Shown piece after piece: positions 24,480 to 34,339 of a DNA stretch of 46,310 nt; the first letter of the stretch is position 1, and every line of letters starts with the position of its first letter. Location of the stretch: NCBI RefSeq assembly GCF_005886875.1, contig NZ_PNBY01000067.1:1-46310 (forward strand), in the 5' to 3' direction. Position numbers and translations under genes: made by a program. Source of the stretch: Pseudoalteromonas aurantia (GTDB lineage Bacteria; Pseudomonadota; Gammaproteobacteria; Enterobacterales; Alteromonadaceae). The notes beneath the pieces were generated by a model. It had not been told where the DNA came from. It made no database searches and saw only the letters and a program-made list of their open reading frames with translations.

Positions 24480-27400
24480 TTACAAGGTGTTAAGCACAGG
24501 GCCAGCAGTAAGGTTTTGCTCTGCTTCGACTTCTCCTCGATGATCTTTTGCGATCAGTTCGTATAACAATGGCAAAATGATTAAAGTAAAAAATGTGCCA
24601 ATTATCATACCGGCAACCAAAATAATACCGATGCTATTTCGCGCTTCGGCACCTGCACCAGATACGAGCACTAATGGGAAGTGACCCAATACGGTTGCGC
24701 CTGTCGTCATCAATATTGGACGTAATCGGGTGCTGGCGGCACCTTTAACGGCCTCTAATTTTGACTTACCTTCAAGCTGCAAATGATTTGCAAATTCGAC
24801 GATTAAAATGCCATTTTTAGCGATTAAGCCTATGAGAGTGATCAGACCAATTTGGCTGTAAATATTGATGGTGGTTAATGCTAAAAAGGGCAGCATTAAT
24901 GCGCCTGATAGTGCCAGCGGTGCACAGCCTAGTACAACCACCAAGGGGTCTCTAAAACTATTAAATTGAATTGTTAATACAAAATAGACAATGATCATAG
25001 AGACAAACAACACGCCTACCATGGTATTGCCTTCTTTACGAAGCTGGCGTGATTCACCAGCGTAATCTATCGAGTAACCCGTTGGTAGTATGTCTGCGGC
25101 GATGTTTTCAACAGTCGCTAACCCTTGCTCTTTGGTAATGTGCGGTAATACACCCGCAAATATCCTAAATGATGCCTGTTGATTGAATGATCCCAGCACT
25201 CGAGGGCTGGTTGAGGTGTGCAAATTGGCAAAAGATGACACCGGAATAAGCGCCCCGTCACCGGTACGAATTTTCATATCTAGGATGTTTTCTGGGTTGT
25301 AGCGTTCACTATCGCCTACGATGGGAATAACACGAAATGCTTTACCATCTTTATTGAAGTAATTAACAAAATTATTCGACATTAAGACGCTGAGCTGTTC
25401 ATTTACTGACGCTAGGTTTAGACCTAAATCAGCGACTAATTCTTTGTCTACTTTGAGCTCTGCTTGCGGTAAATCAATTTTTAAATCAGTGTTCACAAAT
25501 AAGAAGTTACCACTGGCATTTGCCCTGGCTAATATTTCATCTGCATACTTTTTCAAGGTGATAGGGTCATCATTTGCGCGAACAACCATTTCTACGTCAA
25601 ATTGCCCCGCTGTTGGCAGTGATGCGGGCAAAATGGGAAACAAACTCAATCCAGTAACACTGCCCAGCCGACCATATAGGTCAAAGAGTAAATCGTGGAC
25701 AGAGTGCTCACGTTCTTCAAATGGTGCGAGCTCTACACCACCAAATCCTGCGGCAGCAGTGACAATTTGCCAAGTAAATTTGCCCCCTTCAGTGGCATTC
25801 ATGACTTCAGCGGTGTCATTCATTTTAGTTGAAGTGTAGGCCTGAGAAGACTCCGGTGGTGCTTCAACCACAACCTGAATAGAGCTTTGATCTTCAATTG
25901 GTGCTAACTCTTGTTGTGACAACATATAAAATGGCACGCTAAGTAGTGACAGTACAACGGCAATAAATATCAGCTGAGGCCTTATAGTGAACAGCGTATC
26001 TAACAGCTTGAAATAACGCTGTTGTAGGCGGTCAAAATAGCCATTTACAGCTTGTGTTAACTTTCCTTCACGGCCACCTTCAGGGCTCACATAGGCACTC
26101 ATGATTGGAGAGAGTGTTACGGCAACGATACCTGATATGAGAACCGCAATCGCCAATGTAAATGCAAACTCTCTAAACAGAAACCCAGTAAGTCCAGTTA
26201 AAAACCCGATTGGTGCATATACTGCAGCTAAAGTAAGCGTCATGGCAATCACTGGAACCAGCAATTGACGAGAACTAATGAGTGCAGCTTGCAAGCGTGG
26301 TTTACCATCACGCATGTGGCGTGCAACGTTTTCGACGACGACGATGGCATCGTCCACCACTAATCCGACTGACAATACAATCGCGAGAATAGTTAATAAG
26401 TTGAGTGAAAAGCCCATTAAAGAGATCACTGCCACGGCACCAAGAATAGAAATAGGAATGGTGATTAACGGCACCAATGCCGTTCTAAAAGACCCCATCA
26501 TAGCGACAACTACGATGCCTACCAGTAGCACAGTTTCAGCTAACGTAGTGAATATTTCTTTAATTGAATCACGCATGTACAAGGTTCCATCGTAGCCGAT
26601 AGTGATTTGCATACCGTGTGGAAGTTCTTGATTTAATTTGTCTAGTTTAGTGTAAAGTGCATCACCAATATCAATCTCATTGGCGCCCGGCAATGGCCAG
26701 ATCGCAAGGAATACGGTATCGGTAGCATCCAGCCGAGCGGTCACCATTCCCTCAGCTTCTCCTATTTCAATGTCAGCAACAGTGCCCAAACGCAGTTGAC
26801 TGCCGTTACTTTCTTTGATGACTAAATCTTCAAAATCAGACACCGTTTTTAATGTGGTATTCGCTAATAAATCGATACGTTGACGGTTATTTTCACTGTA
26901 GCCTAATGTGGCTATTGTATTATTACTTTGTAAGGCTGAAAATATATCACTGGCACTTAAATCGTATATAGCCAGCTTGTCACTGTCGAGCCAAATTCGC
27001 ATGGCAGGGTTACGCCCGCCTTCCAATGTGACTTTTTGTACCCCATTTATATCGGTCAGGCCCGGTACTACGTTACGCACCAAATAATCACTGACTTCCC
27101 CTCTAGGAAGTGTCTGTGACTCCACGTTCAAATAGAATACGGCATAGGGGCTATCAGCGCGAATAATCTCTATTGCAGGGTCTTCTGCTCCTGTGGGGAG
27201 CTCAAACTTGATTTGACTGAGTCGTGTACTCATTTCAGCCAAAGCCTCTGTGGTATTGTGATTAAGCTGTAACCATGCCGTCACTTTACTCAGTCCTGAT
27301 GTAGTGACTGAATCAACATAATCGACCCCAGGTACTGATGACACAACCCGTTCGATTGGCTCCGTGACATAGCCTTTCACGACATCGGCTGCTGCGCCGG

Positions 27401-27578
27401 TATAAACGGTATTAATGACTAAAGAGGCGCTTTCAATTTTTGGATATTGTTGTATCGAAATCTTATTTGCAGCATTGAGGCCCGCGAGTATTATCAAGAG
27501 TGATAACACGATGGAAAGGACCGGTCGCTGAACAAAGATATCCATTATTGACGATTTGTTTTCATGTAATGCACTCAT
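24480..27578 (-). CDS. RND-family multidrug efflux transporter (AcrB/MexF-like)
   Basis: This 1032-residue inner-membrane pump of the HAE1 RND family has the usual length and layout of 12 membrane segments and two large periplasmic loops. Its N-terminal segment is IFVQRPVLSIVLSLLII. The proton-relay pair is seen in GLVVDDAIVVVENV (two Asp), and the conserved Lys in GLIAKNGILIVEFANH. It exports hydrophobic or amphiphilic compounds together with the adaptor encoded just upstream and an outer-membrane channel not present here. Its ATG overlaps the adaptor stop as TAATG. The GAGGAGGAG Glu codons that end the adaptor gene serve as its ribosome site. It is likely repressed by the TetR protein at the head of the operon. 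A role in resistance to the polyamine product is speculative. Confidence 0.93.
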   Translation of the reverse strand: MSALHENKSSIMDIFVQRPVLSIVLSLLIILAGLNAANKISIQQYPKIESASLVINTVYTGAAADVVKGYVTEPIERVVSSVPGVDYVDSVTTSGLSKVTAWLQLNHNTTEALAEMSTRLSQIKFELPTGAEDPAIEIIRADSPYAVFYLNVESQTLPRGEVSDYLVRNVVPGLTDINGVQKVTLEGGRNPAMRIWLDSDKLAIYDLSASDIFSALQSNNTIATLGYSENNRQRIDLLANTTLKTVSDFEDLVIKESNGSQLRLGTVADIEIGEAEGMVTARLDATDTVFLAIWPLPGANEIDIGDALYTKLDKLNQELPHGMQITIGYDGTLYMRDSIKEIFTTLAETVLLVGIVVVAMMGSFRTALVPLITIPISILGAVAVISLMGFSLNLLTILAIVLSVGLVVDDAIVVVENVARHMRDGKPRLQAALISSRQLLVPVIAMTLTLAAVYAPIGFLTGLTGFLFREFAFTLAIAVLISGIVAVTLSPIMSAYVSPEGGREGKLTQAVNGYFDRLQQRYFKLLDTLFTIRPQLIFIAVVLSLLSVPFYMLSQQELAPIEDQSSIQVVVEAPPESSQAYTSTKMNDTAEVMNATEGGKFTWQIVTAAAGFGGVELAPFEEREHSVHDLLFDLYGRLGSVTGLSLFPILPASLPTAGQFDVEMVVRANDDPITLKKYADEILARANASGNFLFVNTDLKIDLPQAELKVDKELVADLGLNLASVNEQLSVLMSNNFVNYFNKDGKAFRVIPIVGDSERYNPENILDMKIRTGDGALIPVSSFANLHTSTSPRVLGSFNQQASFRIFAGVLPHITKEQGLATVENIAADILPTGYSIDYAGESRQLRKEGNTMVGVLFVSMIIVYFVLTIQFNSFRDPLVVVLGCAPLALSGALMLPFLALTTINIYSQIGLITLIGLIAKNGILIVEFANHLQLEGKSKLEAVKGAASTRLRPILMTTGATVLGHFPLVLVSGAGAEARNSIGIILVAGMIIGTFFTLIILPLLYELIAKDHRGEVEAEQNLTAGPVLNTL

Positions 27579-28672
27579 TACTCCTCCTCAAGCGTCAAGC
27601 TATCTGGTACTTGAGTATAAACAAGCAGTTGATCTTTTAGTTTGAATGCGCCTTCTGTTGCAATAAACTCATCACCTGCTAGTCCATTCGTGATCAACTG
27701 CATGTCACCCTGACGCGCACCTAACTCCACTTGAATTGAACGAGCACGCCAATTGTTGCTGTCATCCTGGTCCAATGAAAATACGAAAGCACCGAGCTGG
27801 TTTCGAGCAATGGCATTGGTTGGTACTGCAAACATAGGGATATTTGGCGTCGATACTTCGACAGAGACCATTTGATTGTGGTGCAATTGTAATTGACTAT
27901 TATCTAGCTCTGCACGATAAGCAAGCTGGCGTGCAGCAATATCAATAGCAGAATTTTTTGCGATGATGGTTGCTGTTATGCGTTGGTTGCCTGCGATAAG
28001 ATTCACAGAAACGTTGTCACCAACGGCCAATTGAGGCAGAGTTTGTGGTAACTTAAAATCTACCCAAATTTTTTCATCTTGTGCAATTAAAGAAGTCAGT
28101 AGGGTATTTACATTAAGAAACTGACCACTTTGATAGTTTGTAAGCCCTAACATACCAGAAAAAGGGGCTTTAATAATTTTCTTGTCTATTATCGCATTCA
28201 AGTTAGCGATTTGTGCTTTTGCTATGGCGACGTCAGCGTGTGCTTGATCAACTTGGTCAGGACTAACGCGTTTTTGTACGAGCAACTTAGACAAACGTGA
28301 AAAAGTAGATTCAGCCAAAGTTAACTTGGCTTGTTCAGCCAGTAAATTGGCTTGCTCTATACGAGTATCTAATTCAAAGAGTACTTGGTTCTTTTCGACG
28401 AAGTCGCCAGGTTGAAAATGCACTTTAACGATAAGCCCAGGATATTCGTTATGTATGTCTATGGCGCGCTTGGCTTGTAACTGACCAATGACTTTACTGG
28501 TCTCGCTATAATTGCGTTGTTCCACGAAACTTGATTTTACAGCAGCTGACGGTTCAGGAAATGATTCACCAAAAGCGATTGCCGCTTGTATTTGATTGAA
28601 CTTAATAAAGCCTAATGTAGAGATTATAATGACAATAATAAAAATAGAGAGTATCCAGCGTTTAATATTCAT
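27578..28672 (-). CDS. RND efflux periplasmic adaptor (HlyD/AcrA family)
   Basis: This 364-residue membrane-fusion protein has an N-terminal membrane anchor (WILSIFIIVIIISTLGFI). Its lipoyl/barrel-sandwich halves are recognisable by HNEYPGLIVKVHFQPGDFVEKNQVLFELD and IKAPFSGMLGLTNYQSGQFL, which flank an alpha-hairpin (about residues 120-170). A beta-barrel and membrane-proximal domain follow. It bridges the RND pump to an outer-membrane channel. It lies 14 nt after the tetR gene and overlaps the pump gene, so the three form one operon. Its last codons (Glu-Glu-Glu) double as the ribosome site for the pump. The general family is certain; the substrate range is unknown. Confidence 0.92.
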   Translation of the reverse strand: MNIKRWILSIFIIVIIISTLGFIKFNQIQAAIAFGESFPEPSAAVKSSFVEQRNYSETSKVIGQLQAKRAIDIHNEYPGLIVKVHFQPGDFVEKNQVLFELDTRIEQANLLAEQAKLTLAESTFSRLSKLLVQKRVSPDQVDQAHADVAIAKAQIANLNAIIDKKIIKAPFSGMLGLTNYQSGQFLNVNTLLTSLIAQDEKIWVDFKLPQTLPQLAVGDNVSVNLIAGNQRITATIIAKNSAIDIAARQLAYRAELDNSQLQLHHNQMVSVEVSTPNIPMFAVPTNAIARNQLGAFVFSLDQDDSNNWRARSIQVELGARQGDMQLITNGLAGDEFIATEGAFKLKDQLLVYTQVPDSLTLEEE

Positions 28673-28686
28673 GATTCGTCCATAAG

Positions 28687-29412
28687 TTAGCGTAGATTAA
28701 TGTCGGTGAGAGTGTATATAAGAGCTTTAACCGACTCTTCGGTAAGGGGTTTTTGCCATGGGTAACTATTTAGAAACCGTATAGAGCTGCGGATAATTGG
28801 ATCACTTTCGATTAAAGGGTCCATTAATGAATCAGTCCCTTCACCGATTTGTTTGATTTGCTTGACGCGTTGCACTTGGTCATAACCAACACACATTGCC
28901 CATGACCCCAAAATAATTTCTTCAATGGCATGAGATAAATTGAGCTCTCCGATTAATTCTCCTGAATTGATCCCTTCTGTTAATGCCAACTTAAAAGACT
29001 GTTCACATGCATTGTTTGCAACAATCATTTTCTCTGTCCAGATGTTCGAAGCGCGGCTGATCACGGCTTCATTTACTGCGTATGAAAGAAGGTCATTATC
29101 GAAGACAAAATACTGTAATTTCCTTGGGGCAATGAGTGAAATAGCCAATACTTTTTCAGGGGTTGTAATCGGGAGTGCTAAAACTTGATCAAAGATTTTA
29201 CTGACATGTAAAAACGAGCTATGCGCAAGCGCTAAAATAATATCTTCTTTAGATTGCACATGTTTATAAACAGATCCCATTGAAAGGCCTGCTGTTCTTG
29301 CCACTTTTGCCATTGTAAAGTCCATGACAGACGATGCTTTGATACACTCTTCTGCCGCATCAAGGATCATTTCAAGTTGCTTTTGGTGACTGTATTTTGG
29401 AGCTGGCGCCAT
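28687..29412 (-). CDS. TetR-family transcriptional regulator of the efflux operon
   Basis: This 241-residue protein has an N-terminal TetR helix-turn-helix: about residues 30-60, with MDFTMAKVARTAGLSMGSVYKHVQSKEDII. A variable ligand-binding C-terminal domain follows. It is the first gene of the tetR-adaptor-pump operon on the minus strand. A 37-bp near-perfect palindrome sits 24 nt upstream of its start codon, the usual place for an auto-repressor site. It should repress its own operon until an inducer binds. The inducer is unknown. It is longer than the typical 190-210 residues, mostly in the C-terminal domain. Confidence 0.9.
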   Translation of the reverse strand: MAPAPKYSHQKQLEMILDAAEECIKASSVMDFTMAKVARTAGLSMGSVYKHVQSKEDIILALAHSSFLHVSKIFDQVLALPITTPEKVLAISLIAPRKLQYFVFDNDLLSYAVNEAVISRASNIWTEKMIVANNACEQSFKLALTEGINSGELIGELNLSHAIEEIILGSWAMCVGYDQVQRVKQIKQIGEGTDSLMDPLIESDPIIRSSIRFLNSYPWQKPLTEESVKALIYTLTDINLR

Positions 29413-29435
29413 TTTTATCTCTCTTCAAGCTTATC

Positions 29436-29472
29436 AATAACCGAATTCGAATGGTATTCGAATGCGGTTATT
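29436..29472. promoter_or_regulatory. Large palindromic operator upstream of tetR
   Basis: The left arm AATAACCGAATTCGAAT (29436-29452) and the right arm (29456-29472) are inverted repeats of 17 nt with a single mismatch and a GGT spacer. Each arm also contains the 8-bp palindrome ATTCGAAT, so a nested structure is present. It lies in the promoter region of the tetR-adaptor-pump operon. Two TetR dimers could bind a site of this size. Confidence 0.85.
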
Positions 29473-29504
29473 CTAAATTTTTCCTCCCACTTGTCAAGCT
29501 TTCT

Positions 29505-29873
29505 TCATTGCACTTTAGCGGCGACTATTATCAGCAACGAGATGAGAACAAGGTCTCACTCGGCGTTGTGTTTCCTTATCAAGATTGCTGACATACAATT
29601 CAATATCAAACTTGGTGGAATGAAGAACTTAAAGATAAGATTGAGCAAAAAAATAATGCGGTGTATGTTGATACCAATCGCGCGATGAATTAGATCGCAG
29701 AGAGTCGTAGCACTGACATAGAGGGGACTTATGGCGCATTTATTAGCTTTAAAGATGCCTCTGTTACAATCCCTGTGTGTTTTCAGCAAAATTATGAACA
29801 ACTCGTGATGATTAAGAAAGAGTATATTCACGACCAATATAATCATTTACGCACGCGTAAAACGATTATTTAG
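29505..29873 (+). pseudogene. Remnant of an unknown gene with two in-frame stops
   Basis: A coherent reading frame of about 120 codons runs from near 29505 to TAG 29871. It is interrupted only by TGA 29589 and TAG 29691, with no frameshift. Recoverable pieces include HFSGDYYQQRDENKVSLG, WWNEELKDKIEQKNNAVYVD and TYGAFISFKDASVTIPVC, which look like real protein. The 5' end is missing, since the frame meets the tetR promoter region directly. I do not recognise the family. An overlapping frame on the opposite strand is less protein-like and was not called. Confidence 0.6.
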
Positions 29874-30188
29874 TGCGAAGAATGCACCTCCCTTTCATAG
29901 TACAAATCTATCACTCTATGAAAGAGGTGGTTAAATGCTCTCATGATGATGGCAGCAAGGGTACTGTCTTTTTCTGCTAAAAAATCAAGGCGCTGTCTAA
30001 TAAAGCATACTTTTTTAAGTAGTTAGCAATACTTGTGAAGCTAGCCGTTGCAACTTTTTTAAGGATGATTATCGGTACTGAGCCCATCAGCAAACCAATT
30101 ATCTAAAGCAAGTTTAAATCGGCTTACGCCCACAGGCAGGGCTTTAAAATAGGTGCGCTTATTTATTTTGAACAATTTAAATGGAACA
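29874..30188. other. Intergenic region with a bulged hairpin
   Basis: No gene is seen. CTTTCATAG (29892-29900) pairs with CTATGAAAG (29916-29924), extended by CACCT/AGGTG across a 2-nt bulge (29885-29929). There is no T-tract, so its role is unclear. The rest is AT-rich and probably carries the promoter of the hydrolase pseudogene. Confidence 0.45.
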
Positions 30189-31568
30189 ATGATGAATAGT
30201 GTATGTAAGATCATCTCTTTAGTGGTTGCTTTGGTTGTGTCAAAGGGAGGTTTTGCGCTTCCCCAAAAAAACGAAGAAGACTGTATATCAATTAACTATC
30301 TTGTTACGAACGCAGCATCTGTTGCAGAAAAAGGTCGTTATAGGCAGACATTGGCGATAACAGATGATTTTGATTTCTCAACACAAGGGGCCTTTTCAGA
30401 GTATATTGCGCATCAACGTAAAAAAATCTTCGCTGAGAACCCGAAAGCGCATTTACCGTGCCCAATAACCACGCCAATTAGCGATCAATTATACGGAGGT
30501 CGTGACCTCAAGGTGATTGATTTAATTGCACCATTTCAGGTTGATCCGCGCATGCAGGCCAAAAGTAATACGGAGAAAAAACACGATACACGCGGGGTAT
30601 TATTGATCCATGGTTTAACTGATTCACCGTTCATATTTCATGATTTGGCCTCATCATTTTTAAAGCAAGGTATTACGGTACGCACTTTACTGTTACCAGG
30701 TCATGGTACTGCGGCCTCTGCTTTGGTTGATGTATCACACGCGCAGTGGAGAGCTGCTACTGCATACGGTGTGCAATCGATGCTTGAAGACTTTGACACG
30801 GTGTATTTAGGGGGCTTTTCAACAGGCGGTGCTTTATTAATTGATTATTTAAACTAGCAAAAGATCAGCTTGGCGCAAGAAGAGCAGATAAAAGGTCTTA
30901 TGTTATGGTCACCTGCAAGCCAAGCCAAAGCAAATATGGCATGGGCAGCGCAGTATGTTGCTTGGTTTAAAGATTATATAGACGAAGGTACCGACATTGA
31001 TTTTGCCAAATATGAATCTTTTCCATTTAATGCGGCAGCACAAATATACTCTTTGATGCAGCTCATTCAGCCAGCTAATTTAACTGATACGCCAGATATC
31101 CCTTTGTTCGTTGTAGCATCTGAAGTTGATCAAACAATCGATACCAAAAGTACTTTACGAGTGCTTGAACATTGGCATAACAACGGCATGCGCAAAACAC
31201 AGCATAAAGATACCCTGATTTATTATGCTGATAAGGCACAGAAACCGGTTTTATCTAGTTCAATCAATGTGACAAAACCAGAGTTATGCACACATGGTGA
31301 CTATTGTGAAGCGCTTATCGGTATTGCACACACCGCGCTTACTAATGCACCAAATAATCAACACTATGGCTGGCAAGGGATTTATCGAAACTGCGAACAT
31401 GTATTTGGCACAGCGTATTATCGAACATGTAAAACAACGCAGAACCCAATTTTAGGTGAAACGACAGCTCACGGATTGCAGGCCTATCCCGCAATGCAGC
31501 GTCTAACTTTCAATCCATACTTTGATCATATGGTTGATGCGTTGGCGCGTTTTCTAGATAGTCAATAA
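30189..31568 (+). pseudogene. Secreted alpha/beta hydrolase gene interrupted by one amber codon
   Basis: One frame runs from ATG 30189 (or 30192) to TAA, with a single in-frame TAG at 30855-30857 and no frameshift. Without the stop it encodes about 459 residues. There is a signal peptide (SLVVALVVSKGGFA) and the oxyanion motif LLIHGLTDSP. The nucleophile Ser is in GGFSTGG, a likely acid Asp in VASEVDQTID and the His in PYFDHMVDAL, so all three catalytic residues survive. The amber codon falls just after the nucleophile elbow, between LLIDYLN and QKISLAQ. The second half begins with no proper ribosome site. The enzyme was probably an exported esterase or lipase-like hydrolase. The stop is either a recent mutation, a sequencing error or a suppressed codon. 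Confidence 0.8.
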
Positions 31569-31636
31569 CGTGATTAGCGAATATAAAAATTAGACAATAA
31601 CAAAGAATCGGTGTTAAATTACCAATTCTTAAAATA

Positions 31637-31918
31637 CTATTTATTACTTTTCTTTGTTAATGATCTAACCATATATGAAATTAGCCATGTAAAAAAGGTT
31701 AAGACAATTATAGCAATAATTGACATTGGGGCTCCCCCTTTAATAGGCGTGAACATGAACTTGTTATAATATAAATCTAACAGGTAATATGATGATAATG
31801 CCGTTGTAATAACTATGAAATGAAATTTAATTTCATTGAAATTAGTTGTTTTATAAGCTAAAAAAACATGGGTTATCATAACCAGAAAAATAAATGCGTA
31901 AATTATTGTGTTGTTCAT
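31637..31918 (-). CDS. Small hypothetical membrane protein
   Basis: This protein of about 93 residues starts at MNNTII; an open frame to 31939 also exists. It has three hydrophobic segments: residues near 4-22, 35-52 and 66-85. The end is basic (SLTKKSNK). The region is more AT-rich than its neighbours, which may mark acquired DNA. No ribosome site is clear, so the gene call is moderate. The family is not recognised. It lies alone between the broken hydrolase gene and the protease gene. Confidence 0.5.
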   Translation of the reverse strand: MNNTIIYAFIFLVMITHVFLAYKTTNFNEIKFHFIVITTALSSYYLLDLYYNKFMFTPIKGGAPMSIIAIIVLTFFTWLISYMVRSLTKKSNK

Positions 31919-32482
31919 AAACATTAAAAAAATTCGCAAGATAATAATTACAACTCCTATAGTACCATATATTTCTTCATGTTATTTCCTAAAAATTAAG
32001 GCTTGTATCCAAATGAGAATTGAAGTCTGCGGTACACCACTCTGTCTTGTTGGGCAATTGTTCAGTTTTAACTCTGTTGCTAATATTCAGCCACTTTGAG
32101 GTGGCGCTATTACTTAGCCAAAATTTTAATGTTACCGTGTGAGCTAAAGTACGATTGTATTGCGGCCAATTTTTACTTTTCTTATCAATTTTAAAGCATA
32201 GGTAAAGACATTTAATGATCTGATCGCATCAAACCAAAGAAGTTTAGTTGTTTGGGGAATAACGCCTTTTTTCGCCTATAATTGATAACGAACTACAAGA
32301 AATAGTTCAAAGAATTATCAGTCGACTAAGAAGGCTGTTAGATTATTAAGCACCTGGGTAAGCTTCTTCACTTGATAGTCTATTATGATGTCTTTGTATG
32401 TTGGATTCGTATTACTGAGAAGTAATACAGCCAGAGGTCAGCACGGATGTGTGCTGACCTTATAGCTTAGGTATGGTACAGA
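31919..32482. other. Long intergenic region with two hairpins near the protease gene
   Basis: No gene is supported in this stretch of about 560 nt; the short plus-strand ORF at 31908-32099 looks random. The protease-proximal end contains ATTACT-GAGA-AGTAAT (32411-32426) and a perfect 10-bp hairpin (32435-32460). Confidence 0.5.
32435..32460. terminator. Perfect 10-bp hairpin downstream of the protease gene
   Basis: AGGTCAGCAC and GTGCTGACCT pair around a GGATGT loop. It is 22 nt past the stop of the minus-strand protease gene. Neither strand has a good T-tract, so it may act as an mRNA 3'-end stabiliser or an atypical terminator. Confidence 0.45.
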
Positions 32483-34339
32483 TTAGTATTGACCGACTAA
32501 ACGGACATTTGAAAAGGCTGAATAGCCTCTAAGCATAATATGATATGTACCGCCTTGACCTGAGTTTAGGCTACAGCTTTCACTGTTTCCATTTCTAAAA
32601 GGTCGACAATCATAATTGCTTGTTGTTGGTTTGGTACCTTTACGAACGTATAAGTCCGCATCACCACTACCCCCCGATGTTGTCACGCTTAAATTCACAT
32701 TTGCTGGTACTTCGATAGTATAAAACAGCTCTTGGTTTTGTGCGCCAGAGATATTGCTGATAGGTACACCATTATCTAAACAATTACTGCCACATCCACC
32801 TTGAGAGTCAATTGTTGCTTTTAATGAAGCACCTGAATATTGGCTATATCCATGTAACAATACATACCAATCGCCAGCAGCTGGGTTGGCAAAACTACAA
32901 GATTCAGTGTTCCCTGTTTTATAAGGGCGGCAGTTATAGCTGTTTAGGGTTGGCTGCTGGCCAACTTGAACATATAAATCAGCATCACCTGTTCCTCCAC
33001 TTAAATCAATCGCAAGGGATGTACTGCCTGCTGGTACTGAGATTTTATACATGGTTTCTGAGCCATTTGCACCATTGGCACTGACTGCTTGGCCGTTGGT
33101 AAGCTCAGTAACAGGTGGTGGTGGCGGTGGTGGTTGAATTGTTCCTAGAGTATAGAGTAACTCATTTGGCGAACCGGATTTGGCATCCGACACTTTGTTT
33201 TTAGAGCTTCTTTGGCTGAGTAGGCTGTCAATTTGCGAAGGACTTAGGCTTGGGTCTTGGTCAAGGTATAAAGCAACCGCGCCTGCAACGTGTGGAGATG
33301 CCATTGATGTACCACTGATGGTATTGGTTGCTGAGTTTGAGTTGTACCAAGCAGATTTTATGCTTGAACCAGGTGCATAAATATCAAGGCAGTTTCCGTA
33401 GTTGGAAAAGCTTGAACGGCCATCACTGCTTGTGGTTGAACCAACTGTAATCGCATTGGCTGCGCGAGCTGGCGAGTAATTACAGGCGCTGCGGTTGTCA
33501 TTACCAGCCGCTACAACAAAGCTAATGCCAGATGCAACGGCATTGTTTACTGCATCATCAGTGGCTTGTGATGCACCGCCGCCTAAGCTCATGTTAGCAA
33601 CAGAAGGACCAGATGCGTTATTTTTTACCCAGTTTATGCCTGCAATTACCCCAGAGTTAGATCCTGAGCCGTTACAACCAAGTACACGTACCCCAACAAC
33701 ATTCACGTTTTTGGCTACGCCGTAGCTGTTACCGCCTACCGTACCAGCTACGTGTGTGCCGTGACCATTACAGTCAGTGGCATTGTTGTCATTATCTATA
33801 AAATCATAACCATGGCTGGCTCTATTACCAAATTCATTATGGCTGATCAGCACGCCAGTATCGATAACGTAGGCAGTGACTCCACTACCGTCATAATCAT
33901 AATGGTAATTAGAGTTTAATGGTAAGTCCGTTTGGTCAACACGATCTAAACCCCAAATTGCATTACCTTGGTCAGCTTTGGTATCAATAAGCGGTGTCAC
34001 TGACACGATTTGGTCTTGTTCTATATATTTGACATTTGGGTTTGAAAGTAAGGTGTGGATTTGCTTTTTAGATGCGTCAACTAACACGCCGTTAAGTGCA
34101 GTACCAAACTCCCTTTCGACAGTAACATTATACTGGTTACTAAGAATTTTGGTTTGTTGTGCAATATAAGCTGCCACCGCTTTTTTATCCGTTTTATCGA
34201 TAATCTTTGGCGCATCAAAGACGACGATATACTTGTTATCGATGGCTTTAGCTTGGTCGACTTCTATCATTTGAGCAGCAAAAGCTTGGCCAGATAGCCC
34301 AGTTAATATTGCTAGCGTTAATGAACTTAATTTACGCAT
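32483..34339 (-). CDS. Secreted S8 subtilisin-like serine protease with two PPC domains
   Basis: This 618-residue secreted protease has a signal peptide (SLTLAILTGLSGQAFA) and an I9 propeptide (about residues 35-110). The S8 catalytic domain has Asp in YVIDTGV, His in NGHGTHVAGT and Ser in SGTSMASPHVAG. After a poly-Pro linker (PPPPPPP near residue 400) come two PPC domains, each with GDADLYV and a Cys pair (NYxCRP...ESCS). The layout matches aqualysin/proteinase K-type extracellular proteases of Pseudoalteromonas and Vibrio. PPC domains usually help secretion or substrate binding. The start is supported by AAAGGAA 6 nt upstream. It degrades extracellular protein for nutrition. It is monocistronic and divergent from the sulfur enzyme gene. 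Confidence 0.95.
   Translation of the reverse strand: MRKLSSLTLAILTGLSGQAFAAQMIEVDQAKAIDNKYIVVFDAPKIIDKTDKKAVAAYIAQQTKILSNQYNVTVEREFGTALNGVLVDASKKQIHTLLSNPNVKYIEQDQIVSVTPLIDTKADQGNAIWGLDRVDQTDLPLNSNYHYDYDGSGVTAYVIDTGVLISHNEFGNRASHGYDFIDNDNNATDCNGHGTHVAGTVGGNSYGVAKNVNVVGVRVLGCNGSGSNSGVIAGINWVKNNASGPSVANMSLGGGASQATDDAVNNAVASGISFVVAAGNDNRSACNYSPARAANAITVGSTTSSDGRSSFSNYGNCLDIYAPGSSIKSAWYNSNSATNTISGTSMASPHVAGAVALYLDQDPSLSPSQIDSLLSQRSSKNKVSDAKSGSPNELLYTLGTIQPPPPPPPVTELTNGQAVSANGANGSETMYKISVPAGSTSLAIDLSGGTGDADLYVQVGQQPTLNSYNCRPYKTGNTESCSFANPAAGDWYVLLHGYSQYSGASLKATIDSQGGCGSNCLDNGVPISNISGAQNQELFYTIEVPANVNLSVTTSGGSGDADLYVRKGTKPTTSNYDCRPFRNGNSESCSLNSGQGGTYHIMLRGYSAFSNVRLVGQY

Noticed and set aside
25444..25839. 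131-residue plus-strand ORF within the RND transporter gene
   Set aside because: It is an antisense shadow of a conserved pump gene and has no homology that I recognise.
29556..29846. 96-residue minus-strand ORF opposite the unknown remnant
   Set aside because: The plus-strand frame reads as real protein over the same bases, while this frame is dominated by low-information hydrophobic residues.
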